Assembly: GCA_044228505.1 (NCBI GenBank)
Contig: JBGAUT010000022.1
Location: 1-64,000 of the forward strand
Source: JAEUKA01 sp044228505
GTDB lineage: Bacteria > Myxococcota_A > Polyangia > Palsa-1104 > JAEUJZ01
DNA: 64,000 nt
Direction of reading: 5' to 3'
The position numbers were made by a program, and so were the translations under genes. This document shows, one piece after another, positions 18,076-25,470 of this stretch (the stretch's first letter is position 1; the number at the start of each line of letters is the position of its first letter). A model generated the notes under the pieces. That model searched no databases and had not been told where the DNA came from. It saw only the letters and a list, made by a program, of their open reading frames with translations.

Positions 18076-18155
18076 CGGTCACTCCGTCACTGCACGGGGA
18101 ATCGGCCCGCAGGATTGGTTTGCCGTACCCAAACTCCATCGCACCACATGCGCGA

Positions 18156-19025
18156 TTACTTTCCGCTCTTTGGACAGCCGCAACTGCTCTTCCCCTCCGG
18201 TGAGGGCTTCTTCTTTTTCTTGAGTCCCTTGACGAGCTTCATCAGACCTTGCGCAACAGCCATCCAGCTTGGCATCGGGAAGCCACCAATCAAGACATTG
18301 GGCACGCCAAGCATGATCGCTCCGATACTGCCGGGCGGAACCGCAGGATCTTTGCCCATGAGTGCTCCCATGGCGATTGCGATGGCATCGGCAGCCATTT
18401 GGGCCGCTGCCATTCCTGCTCGCATTCCGAGCGCCGCCGACATGGCACTGCTATCCGCTTCAGCGGCTTCGACAACATCTCCGGCAATCGCACTTGCTTG
18501 AGCGACCTGTCCTGCCACTGTCATCGCCGTAGCAAGCGCTGCACGCAGTCCTCGTTTTGCGGCACCCGCCGGAGGCACCGGCTTGCAGTGCATCGTGATA
18601 TCAAACATTCGAGCCGCACGGTCTCCGCCAATAAACACCTTGGAGGAGCCCGTAAAGACCTCAAAAAAGGGGGTGATTCCGCAGCAGGTCGGACTGATTC
18701 CAATGTCACCCGAACGTGCCGCCGGGAGCCCTGAGATGAGCACCTGCATACTGGTCCCAAACATCACCATCCCGACCGGAGGCAGTGGCACAAAGGGCGG
18801 ATGTGAAGGGTGCGCGTGTGGCATTCCTACAGCCAGCGAACCGAGCGTAGCCGCCGGGAACGAGGGCAGGGCTTGCGCGATGAAATTGGTCGCTTTGGCA
18901 AATCCCTCGTTGAGCATTTCAACGGGCTTGCTCGGCAAGCTCAGCACTGTGCCGATCGTCTCGCTCAAGGTGTGAAGCGCGTTGTGGGGGGGCTCGGGAG
19001 GCGCGTAGGGATCATCAGCCGACAT
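18156..19025 (-). CDS. PAAR-domain spike-tip protein
   Basis: A 289-residue protein. The ATG at 19025 is preferred over 19040 because GAGGAG sits 7 bases upstream. Residues ~75-160 form a PAAR-like domain: VGMVMFGTSMQVLISGLPAAR, GDIGISPTCCGITPFFEV and SSKVFIGGDRAARMFD. PAAR proteins cap the VgrG trimer and carry effectors. The C-terminal ~120 residues are Ala/Met-rich and helical, with small-residue stretches that may be membrane-active or a chaperone-binding region, and end in a Lys-rich, Cys-containing tail. It overlaps the TPR gene by 11 bp and lies upstream of the RHS gene, probably serving as its carrier. Confidence 0.9.
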   Translation of the reverse strand: MSADDPYAPPEPPHNALHTLSETIGTVLSLPSKPVEMLNEGFAKATNFIAQALPSFPAATLGSLAVGMPHAHPSHPPFVPLPPVGMVMFGTSMQVLISGLPAARSGDIGISPTCCGITPFFEVFTGSSKVFIGGDRAARMFDITMHCKPVPPAGAAKRGLRAALATAMTVAGQVAQASAIAGDVVEAAEADSSAMSAALGMRAGMAAAQMAADAIAIAMGALMGKDPAVPPGSIGAIMLGVPNVLIGGFPMPSWMAVAQGLMKLVKGLKKKKKPSPEGKSSCGCPKSGK

Positions 19026-20259
19026 GTGCGGACTCCTCAACGGGCAGTGCCCTCAGTTCATCGCCAACCTGTCGATGCAGCAGGACTTCGCCTTGCGCTT
19101 CGTACAGTCGCAGCAGTTCCTCCAGCGTATAGCGATGAAGTCCATTCAAGTCTAAGCTGCGGCCAAGTGTTGCAGCCGTCTCCAGACTCTGCCGTGCATC
19201 CTGCATGCGGGCCTGGCGAAGCTGACACAGCGCCAGCTTTTGCAAGGCTTGCAATCGACCCTCCGCATCTAAGAGCTGCGTCGCGAGCTGTTGCCATGCC
19301 TGATAGTGAGTTTCAGCCTCTGTGAATCGAGATTCTAGAAATGACAAATCGCCCAGATTGCGACTCAACATAGCGAGCAACACGGGAGCTTTGGTAGCGC
19401 AGACGGGCTCCACCGCACATTCATACCACTTGCGGGCAATCGAGAGTTCTCTTCGACGGTGTGCTAGTTCTCCCAGCCCGCAGAGTGCGAGTGCTGCCAT
19501 CGTCGAATTTTGGGACTCTTCTGCATGCCGGAGTACTTGGCCAAATCGACGACGTGCATCGTCTGCTCGACCGTGGGCGCTGTCGAGTTGAGCGAGCGTG
19601 AGCAGCGCTTGTGCACGCTTGCTGACGGTGAGGTTTTCGTCTTCCGCTTCCACAAGGAGAGCCGATTCGATCGCGGCTGGACTGAAGTCGGTACGGAATC
19701 GACGAACGTACCGAAAGGACGACCCAAGCTGCGATGAACCACCAGGAACTCGCGCCACAACGCGGGTGGCACGCATCCAAGGTTCCATTTGATTTTCGTG
19801 GCCCAGCAGGTCTTGCAGCAGCTTTGCGTGCCGTGCAGCATCTGCGATTTGGCCTGGCAGCAGGCACCAGATCACCCGATGAAGTGCTCCGCTCGGAATC
19901 CAGCTTCGGACATGCTCGAACAGTTCGATCAAGCGATGCGCCGGGGGAATTGCCGGATCGGTCACTCGAGCGGGCAGCGGAGCCAGTCCCGCCAATCCTT
20001 CTGTTGCGAGAGCTTCGGCGATGGCCGACATTTCCGTGTTCACACTGTGGACCACTCCGTCCACGTAGGTTGCTGCCGAGAAGAAGTCATGAAGGGCGAG
20101 CAGATACAGATTGCTTTCATCTTCACGATCCAAGTCGCTCATCGTCTTCATGACGAACGGCACATCCTCGTCCCGGCAGTCCACTGCCAGGAGCGCGGCC
20201 TCACGCTGCGCAACAAAGCGGCTGAGTTCGTCTCGAAGACGCAGGAGTAATTGTTGCAT
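19015..20259 (-). CDS. TPR-like protein between vgrG and PAAR, candidate loading adaptor
   Basis: A 414-residue helical protein with no signal peptide. Residues ~210-400 contain helix pairs typical of tetratricopeptide repeats, for example RAQALLTLAQLDSAHGRAD and ALALCGLGELAHRRRELSIA. The N-terminal half is helical and not recognised. It starts 5 bp after the vgrG stop and overlaps the PAAR start. In other T6SS clusters this position is held by effector chaperones or adaptors (DUF4123, DUF1795/Eag, DUF2169). This protein does not look like any of them. A role in loading PAAR or RHS onto VgrG is inferred from position. Confidence 0.75.
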   Translation of the reverse strand: MQQLLLRLRDELSRFVAQREAALLAVDCRDEDVPFVMKTMSDLDREDESNLYLLALHDFFSAATYVDGVVHSVNTEMSAIAEALATEGLAGLAPLPARVTDPAIPPAHRLIELFEHVRSWIPSGALHRVIWCLLPGQIADAARHAKLLQDLLGHENQMEPWMRATRVVARVPGGSSQLGSSFRYVRRFRTDFSPAAIESALLVEAEDENLTVSKRAQALLTLAQLDSAHGRADDARRRFGQVLRHAEESQNSTMAALALCGLGELAHRRRELSIARKWYECAVEPVCATKAPVLLAMLSRNLGDLSFLESRFTEAETHYQAWQQLATQLLDAEGRLQALQKLALCQLRQARMQDARQSLETAATLGRSLDLNGLHRYTLEELLRLYEAQGEVLLHRQVGDELRALPVEESAHVG

Positions 20260-20264
20260 GGACC

Positions 20265-22556
20265 CTAGTTGATCTTGATGAGTGCGCCACTGATGGTGTG
20301 AACACCAATGGCACTGCTCGTCACCTGCGGACCGGTGATCGAGATACCGCTGGGCTCGATCGTGATCGAACTCGGGCCCACGCCGATGACGATCTTTTTG
20401 GTCGCCAAAATTTGGATCTCTGGGGCTGTCAGCGTGGCCGCGACATCACCATGTCCACTCCAGTTTACGGCCGCGACTAGCTGGAGGTCTGCGGCCTGTG
20501 ATGCGATCGAAACGGTTTGCAAGGCCGTCGTTGAGTGAGTCCCCGTGAGCACATTCACGCCACTGTTTCCGGCGTTCACGGTGACCGAATGATGCCCAGT
20601 GAGTACATCGGTCGAGTGATTTCCGGTGTTCACCGTATGCGTGCTGTTGCCTGTACACACCAGGACATGGTGATGACCGGTGTGTACAGAATGACTACTG
20701 TCGCCAGTCTGCACCGTGACATTGTGACTGCCGCTCTGCACGGTTACGTTGCGGTCCTGTTTCACGGTGAGCGAGCTGCTCCCACTTTGAATCGTGGCCG
20801 TGTGATCGCCGCTTTGCACGGTCTCTGTCAGGTTTTGCTTGACGGTAAGGGTGCGATTTCCAGTCTGAACCGTGATCGACTGATCCCCTTGTGTGACCGT
20901 CACCGATTGGTTCTTTTTGACGGTTTCGGTTTGGTTGCCGTTCACGGTGTTGGTCTGGTCGACCGTCACCGTATTGGTCTGGTTGGCGAGAACGGTGGTG
21001 CTGTGGTTGTGCTCGACGACTTCGTTCATGTCGAACTGCGCGTGAACGAAGACTTCCTCCTTGCCTTTGCTGTCGTCGAACTTGATCTCGTTGTAGCCGC
21101 CGCCACCGGGCGTACTGGCCGAACGAATCGTGCTGATGTTTTTGGCAGCAGGGAGTCCGTGCGGAACCGGATTTTCACCGTTGTAGACTCGGCCAACGAT
21201 GAGTGGCCGATCGGGGTCACCTTCGAGAAACTGAACGACGACCTCTTGGCCCACTCGTGGAATGAACATACCACCTTGACCAGCGCCTCCCCAGGGCTGA
21301 CTCACGCGAATCCAGCAGGAACTGTTGTCATCGCGGCCGGGGGCTCTGTCCCAGTGGAACTTGACCTTGATGCGGCCATGATCATCGCAGTGAATTTCCT
21401 CGCCGGGAGGACCGACGACTACGGCTGTTTGTACGCCCGAGATCGCAGGTCTTTCTGTGGTACGCGCTGGGCGGAACGGAACCTTGGTGGGAATGCAGGT
21501 CACTCGGTTCTGGTACGCCGCTTCCTGTTGGTTCGTCCCCTCTTCTCCAAGTGCCGTCGGCTGCGTACCCCGATGTTCGACAGAGATGATCAGATATTCC
21601 TGATTGCAGTCATCCCGTCGGTGGCCACAGAGTGTGAACTTGTGTCCAGGGAGCATGGCGCGGACGGAGCTGGTTCCGATGAAGAAGCTCTTTTGACACT
21701 GCAGCTCTTCCAAGCGTAGCTGAGCGATTTGTCTGCCGAGCTGGGGATCGACATACTCCCCAGGGAAATAGTACATTTTGAAATTGGCGAACTTGCTGGC
21801 TTCCGCAGTGGCCTCCATTTCCAGCGTGGGATGCTTGAATTTGAAGTCTCGCAGGACAGTGCCACCAGGGCGCATTACACTTTCTGCGCGGAACTCGAAC
21901 AGACACTCCTCATACAAGTGTGGCTTATCGCGGAGGCGCAGCTCCTCATACACCGGGAGAGTTGAAAAGGCATGCCCACCGTCTCCGAGAACCAGCTTGT
22001 CTTTGTCGCGTTCGTGCTCGAAAAAGTAGAAGATGCCGTCTTCTTCCCAGAGTCGCTGGATCAGATTGAGATCGCTTTCCTGATACTGAACGCAGTAATC
22101 GCGAGAGCCGTAGCTACCGTGAAGGAGCTTGCTCACCCAGTCGCTGGGAATCCTATCTTCAGAGAGCACCTGCTTGGTCACATCAGGGCTACTCAGTTTC
22201 TGAAAAATTCGCGAGTTGCGAGTAAATGCCAGCTGTTTGATGGTCGGCACCAGCGTCGCTTGATAGCGGCTCTGGCGGGTACCGGCACCGAGCTGGACGA
22301 ACCGTTCAATGATGCCGTGAACGTAGCGGTGGTAGCGTCCACCATCAAAGGTTCGTCCGCGCAGGGTAAGGCAAGCCGCCTGACCGATGGGCGCTTCGAG
22401 ATCAAGATTGGGATCGTCACAAACGAGATCAACCTGAAACTCAAAAGGGTGGCTCAGCGACTCGCTGCCCGAAAACTGATGGACGAACAGAGTCGCGTCA
22501 GCCAGTGCATCGCTGTGAAATAGAAACTCTGCCTGGCTGAGATCAAGATTCGGCAT
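20265..22556 (-). CDS. vgrG: T6SS spike protein VgrG (TssI)
   Basis: A 763-residue VgrG. The gp27-like region covers ~1-370, and the gp5 OB-fold follows near KVKFHWDRAPG with WIRVSQPWGGAG, GQEVVVQFLEGDPDRPLIVG. After ~500 comes a long series of short beta repeats rich in VTVQTG-like units, forming the triangular spike needle, then a short C-terminal domain. No separate catalytic domain is recognisable at the end, so it is probably a structural spike rather than an evolved VgrG. The ATG has AAGGA upstream. It is followed within 5 bp by the TPR gene. Confidence 0.97.
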   Translation of the reverse strand: MPNLDLSQAEFLFHSDALADATLFVHQFSGSESLSHPFEFQVDLVCDDPNLDLEAPIGQAACLTLRGRTFDGGRYHRYVHGIIERFVQLGAGTRQSRYQATLVPTIKQLAFTRNSRIFQKLSSPDVTKQVLSEDRIPSDWVSKLLHGSYGSRDYCVQYQESDLNLIQRLWEEDGIFYFFEHERDKDKLVLGDGGHAFSTLPVYEELRLRDKPHLYEECLFEFRAESVMRPGGTVLRDFKFKHPTLEMEATAEASKFANFKMYYFPGEYVDPQLGRQIAQLRLEELQCQKSFFIGTSSVRAMLPGHKFTLCGHRRDDCNQEYLIISVEHRGTQPTALGEEGTNQQEAAYQNRVTCIPTKVPFRPARTTERPAISGVQTAVVVGPPGEEIHCDDHGRIKVKFHWDRAPGRDDNSSCWIRVSQPWGGAGQGGMFIPRVGQEVVVQFLEGDPDRPLIVGRVYNGENPVPHGLPAAKNISTIRSASTPGGGGYNEIKFDDSKGKEEVFVHAQFDMNEVVEHNHSTTVLANQTNTVTVDQTNTVNGNQTETVKKNQSVTVTQGDQSITVQTGNRTLTVKQNLTETVQSGDHTATIQSGSSSLTVKQDRNVTVQSGSHNVTVQTGDSSHSVHTGHHHVLVCTGNSTHTVNTGNHSTDVLTGHHSVTVNAGNSGVNVLTGTHSTTALQTVSIASQAADLQLVAAVNWSGHGDVAATLTAPEIQILATKKIVIGVGPSSITIEPSGISITGPQVTSSAIGVHTISGALIKIN
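20535..20960. repeat. Degenerate tandem repeats encoding the VgrG needle
   Basis: About 140 codons of vgrG consist of imperfect repeats of roughly 8-11 residues with alternating Val/Thr and Asn/Gly/His, for example TVTQGDQSITVQTGNRTL-like units. At DNA level the unit is diverged, so the repeats are old and held by protein structure rather than recently expanded. Confidence 0.6.
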
Positions 22557-22628
22557 GGATTCCTTCTCTCTCCCCGCATCGGTACAAGAATGGGAATTCC
22601 CCCCCCATCAGAGTCTACTGACAAACTA

Positions 22629-22659
22629 GCGGCGACCCATCTGCGTAAACGGTTGCCGC
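22629..22659. terminator. Inverted repeat between hcp and vgrG
   Basis: GCGGCGACC (22629-22637) pairs with GGTTGCCGC (22651-22659) across a 13-base loop with one imperfect pair. It begins 18 bp after the hcp stop on the minus strand. No strong T-tract follows. It may reduce read-through from the highly expressed hcp gene into vgrG. Confidence 0.35.
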
Positions 22660-22677
22660 GAGGAATCTACCCTTCAT

Positions 22678-23166
22678 CTAGACCGGCGGTTCGCGCCAGT
22701 CGGCCTCCGCACCGATGCCACCGGGCTCGAAGTTCCAGGTCATCTTGCGATAGGTGAAGCTGACCTCTTCCATGTGCTTATAGTCTTCCTTGTCACGGTC
22801 GAGGCGATTCTTCATGTACGGCTTGATGGAGACGATGATCGCGTCCTCCATCTTGTGCGTGAAGTAGTGTTCCTGTTTGCCATCAGGCTTGATGCGGTAC
22901 CACTTGATCTCGACATTCTTGAGTCGCTCGCCTCGAGTTAGCGCCTTGTAGAGCTTGGGAGTCGCTTTGTCGAACTCTTTGCAGATTACCAGTGCTTTGT
23001 GAACGGCATTCCCAGTTGGCAGTCCGTTGTTGTTGTCGTGAGGCATATAGACTTCGTGGTCAAACTGCTGGACCTCGATCGTCCCCTCGCGTCCCTTCAT
23101 CGGGCAGTCGCCTTCGATCTTGCCTTGCTCGGTTCCCTCGATGGTCATATGCGCTTGCAGTGCCAT
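22678..23166 (-). CDS. hcp: T6SS inner-tube protein Hcp (TssD)
   Basis: A 162-residue Hcp, close to the family norm. Family marks are the N-terminus MALQAHMTIEGTEQGKIEG, EVQQFDHEVYMP, the GNAVHKALVICKEFDKATP segment (Hcp motif HKPLxxxKxxDKSSP) and a C-terminal strand ending in YRKMTWNFEPGG. Hcp hexamers stack into the tube inside the TssBC sheath and are secreted. A very good AAGGAG lies 8 bases upstream of the ATG. An intrinsic terminator stands 35 bp upstream, between tssC and hcp, leaving little room for a separate promoter. Confidence 0.97.
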   Translation of the reverse strand: MALQAHMTIEGTEQGKIEGDCPMKGREGTIEVQQFDHEVYMPHDNNNGLPTGNAVHKALVICKEFDKATPKLYKALTRGERLKNVEIKWYRIKPDGKQEHYFTHKMEDAIIVSIKPYMKNRLDRDKEDYKHMEEVSFTYRKMTWNFEPGGIGAEADWREPPV

Positions 23167-23200
23167 GGTCGCGTCTCCTTATGGTCGGACTCGGGTGATG

Positions 23201-23230
23201 AAAAAAACGCGGAGAGTGATCTTCTCCGCG
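23201..23230 (-). terminator. Intrinsic terminator/attenuator between tssC and hcp
   Basis: On the minus strand a perfect 8-bp stem (CGCGGAGA / TCTCCGCG, loop of 7) is followed at once by seven T residues (A-tract at 23201-23207 on the plus strand). It starts 10 bp after the tssC stop and ends 35 bp before the hcp ATG. As read, it should end most tssC transcripts before hcp, or mark a processed, stabilised 3' end. Confidence 0.8.
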
Positions 23231-23239
23231 ATGACAAAA

Positions 23240-24754
23240 CTACTTGCCTGGGGGGCCCTGCTGACCCACCAGCGACAGAGTGAACGATGCCCCCATGTAC
23301 TTAAAGTGCGGCCGTACCTTTAGACCGACCGAGTACCAACCGGGGCGACCAGCGACATCCTCCACTTTGATCTCAGCCATTCGCAGCGGACGCTGAGCGC
23401 GGATGCCGGGCATCGGATTGTCATCCTCGGTCACGTATTGACGGATCCACTTGTCCAGATCGTTCTGGAGATCCTTTTTCTCTTTGTCCGTGCCGAGCGC
23501 CTCGCGCTGGAGCACTTTGATGTAGTGCGCAAGTCGCGAGATGATGAACATGTACGGAAGTTGTGCGCCGAGTCGAGCGTTCGTTTCCGCAGCCTTTCCT
23601 TCAGGACTCTGTCCAAACGTCTTGGGCTTTTGAATCGAGTTGGCGGAGAAGAAGCATGCGTTGTCGCTGTCCTTTCTCATCGTCAGCGCGATAAAACCCT
23701 CTTCCGATAGATCGTATTCCAGGACTTCAGGAATGAGTACTTCGGTTGGGATCTTCTGCACCAGATCGCCATCCGATTTGTATAAGTGCACTGGCAGCTG
23801 CTCGACGGTACCGCCACCTTGCGGACCAATGATGTTCGGACACCAGCGGTACTTGGCAAAGCTCTCGGTGAGTCGCGTTGCAAAAGCGAACGCGGTGTTT
23901 CCCCAGAGGAAGTCGTTGTGCTTCTGGCTCTCTTCGGAGTAGTTGAACGACTTGACCGGATTTTCTGCACCGTAGGGTCTGCGCAGCAAAAACCGAGGAC
24001 AGGTCAGTCCGATGTAGCGTGCATCTTCAGAGTCCCGGAGACTCCGCCACGAGATAAACTGCTTGCTCTCAAACTGACTGCGGACGTCCTTGAGCCGAGG
24101 CAGAGCCTCGAAGTTATCGAGTCCGAAGAACTGTGCGCCCGCAGCCGCAATAAACGGAGCGTGCGCCATGGCGGCAACACCACCAGCAAAGCGTAACAAT
24201 TCGACGTCCGTTTCACCGGGACCGAAGTCGTAGTTGGCGATGATGGCACCATAAGGCTTGCCACCGAACTGACCGTACTCAGCCTTGTGTACGTGAAAGT
24301 AGAGCCCGGATTGAAACAACTCCGGTGCATCTTTGAAATCGTCGTACAGATCCTGCTTGCTGACGTTTAGCAAGCTGATGCGGACGTTTTGGCGAAAGTC
24401 TGTTCTCTCTGCCAAAAACTTGAGTCCGCGCCAGCCCGACTCGAACTGCTGGAACTTTTCGTTGTGCAGAATCCTGTCGAGCTGTTGACCGAGTTTTTTA
24501 TCAAGCTCAGCAATGGCTCGATCAACGGCAGAGCGATCGATCTTGGCTCCCTCTGCCGCTTTGCTATCACCCTTCGCTGCCAAGATCTGGCGCAGCAGTG
24601 CGCGAACACCTTTTTGCATCAGCGACTTGCTGGCATCGACCTTGGCGGCGTGGGTTTGGTCAATGATCTGATCGAGCACGCTTGCAGCGGGGGCCACATG
24701 CTCCGCTTCGGGGTGCTGCTGGGCCGATTTGGCCACAGGAGACTCTTGTGCCAC
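23240..24754 (-). CDS. tssC: T6SS sheath large subunit TssC
   Basis: A 504-residue TssC (VipB/ImpD). I choose the GTG at 24754-24752, which has AGGAGG just upstream. The longer frame from 24832 would begin inside the tssB-tssC hairpin and adds an untypical leader. Family marks are QFESGWRGLKFLAERTDF, then a segment with YGAIIANYDFGPGETDVELLR reading, and the C-terminal region with RPLRMAEIKVEDVAGRPGW. TssC and TssB assemble the contractile sheath. Length agrees with the ~490-500 residues usual for TssC. Confidence 0.96.
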   Translation of the reverse strand: MAQESPVAKSAQQHPEAEHVAPAASVLDQIIDQTHAAKVDASKSLMQKGVRALLRQILAAKGDSKAAEGAKIDRSAVDRAIAELDKKLGQQLDRILHNEKFQQFESGWRGLKFLAERTDFRQNVRISLLNVSKQDLYDDFKDAPELFQSGLYFHVHKAEYGQFGGKPYGAIIANYDFGPGETDVELLRFAGGVAAMAHAPFIAAAGAQFFGLDNFEALPRLKDVRSQFESKQFISWRSLRDSEDARYIGLTCPRFLLRRPYGAENPVKSFNYSEESQKHNDFLWGNTAFAFATRLTESFAKYRWCPNIIGPQGGGTVEQLPVHLYKSDGDLVQKIPTEVLIPEVLEYDLSEEGFIALTMRKDSDNACFFSANSIQKPKTFGQSPEGKAAETNARLGAQLPYMFIISRLAHYIKVLQREALGTDKEKKDLQNDLDKWIRQYVTEDDNPMPGIRAQRPLRMAEIKVEDVAGRPGWYSVGLKVRPHFKYMGASFTLSLVGQQGPPGK

Positions 24755-24804
24755 GGCTCCTCCTTCCACTTTCTGAAACAGCGCGGATGAGGCGCTGATT
24801 CCCG

Positions 24805-24829
24805 AAAACTCTACGAATCTTGCGTAGAG
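24805..24829 (-). terminator. Hairpin with short T-tract between tssB and tssC
   Basis: On the minus strand CTCTACG and CGTAGAG form a perfect 7-bp stem with a 7-base loop (24829-24809), followed by TTTT (24808-24805). It lies 22 bp after the tssB stop. The T-tract is short, so termination would be partial. The long tssC frame from 24832 would run through it, which supports the downstream GTG start. Confidence 0.5.
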
Positions 24830-24850
24830 CACCTAGACACTCGGCAATGA

Positions 24851-25357
24851 TTACGAGGATCCCATTCCCAGACCGATCTCATCCAGGATACTGCCTCGCT
24901 CTTTTTCATCATCGAGCAGTTTTTGAAGTCGCTTGCGGAACTCTGCGTTCTGGGAAAGCGGACCCTTCAATTCCGTCAGCGCTTCTCGCAACTCCAGTAG
25001 TTCACGTAGCTCCGGAATCTGCTGAGCGATCGCTTCCGGCTCGAAGTCATTCATGCTCGCAAAGCTCAGATCGACGCCCAGCTGATCGCCGGCCTTTCCC
25101 GAGAGGGTATTATCGACCTGCATCTTGATGCCGATGCGCTGACTCTTGAGTACCTCATCGAAGTTGTTTTTGTCGATGTTGATTGGCTTGCGCTCTTCGA
25201 GGGGTGTTGCGTCGGAACGACCGGTGAAATCACCAGTTACCAGGAGGCGGAGCGGCAACTCCTCTTCTTCAACGGCTCCGCCGGAGTCGGTCTTGTACTT
25301 GATGTTGATGCGCTCTTGTGGAGCGACTGCACCATCTTTGCCTGGGGCTGCTGCCAT
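24851..25357 (-). CDS. tssB: T6SS sheath small subunit TssB
   Basis: A 168-residue TssB (VipA/ImpB). The ATG at 25357 is preferred over 25435: the resulting N-terminus leads directly into ERINIKYKTDSGG, the usual TssB opening, and GGAGG lies upstream. Other marks are ELPLRLLVTGDFTGR and the helical C-terminus with the leucine-rich ELREALTELKGPLSQN. It forms a heterodimer with TssC to make the sheath. Both flanking gaps contain inverted repeats. Confidence 0.95.
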   Translation of the reverse strand: MAAAPGKDGAVAPQERINIKYKTDSGGAVEEEELPLRLLVTGDFTGRSDATPLEERKPINIDKNNFDEVLKSQRIGIKMQVDNTLSGKAGDQLGVDLSFASMNDFEPEAIAQQIPELRELLELREALTELKGPLSQNAEFRKRLQKLLDDEKERGSILDEIGLGMGSS

Positions 25358-25417
25358 GTGACTTGGGCCTCCGAGAAAAAGTACGGCATATCCGCCGAAT
25401 GTGAAGGGCGTAGCAAA

Positions 25418-25462
25418 GCGGTCTGACGTTTGCAAGCCTATCTTCTCAAACGGTCCTACCGC
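25418..25462. repeat. Two-tier inverted repeat between tssA and tssB
   Basis: Outer arms GCGGT (25418-25422) and ACCGC (25458-25462) enclose inner arms CGTTTG (25427-25432) and CAAACG (25447-25452) around a 14-base loop. It starts 9 bp after the tssA stop. A smaller hairpin (25384-25397) followed by five T residues on the minus strand lies closer to the tssB start. These may set relative levels of TssA and sheath proteins. Confidence 0.5.
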
Positions 25463-25470
25463 TTCGATTG

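Noticed and set aside
20535..20960. Repeat array that could look like CRISPR
   Set aside because: Units are short, imperfect, in frame with VgrG and lack unique spacers. No cas gene is nearby.
20535..21719. 394-codon rightward open frame opposite vgrG
   Set aside because: It mirrors the VgrG needle repeats and OB-fold. VgrG motifs on the minus strand are unmistakable, and no ribosome site or family pattern supports the other strand.
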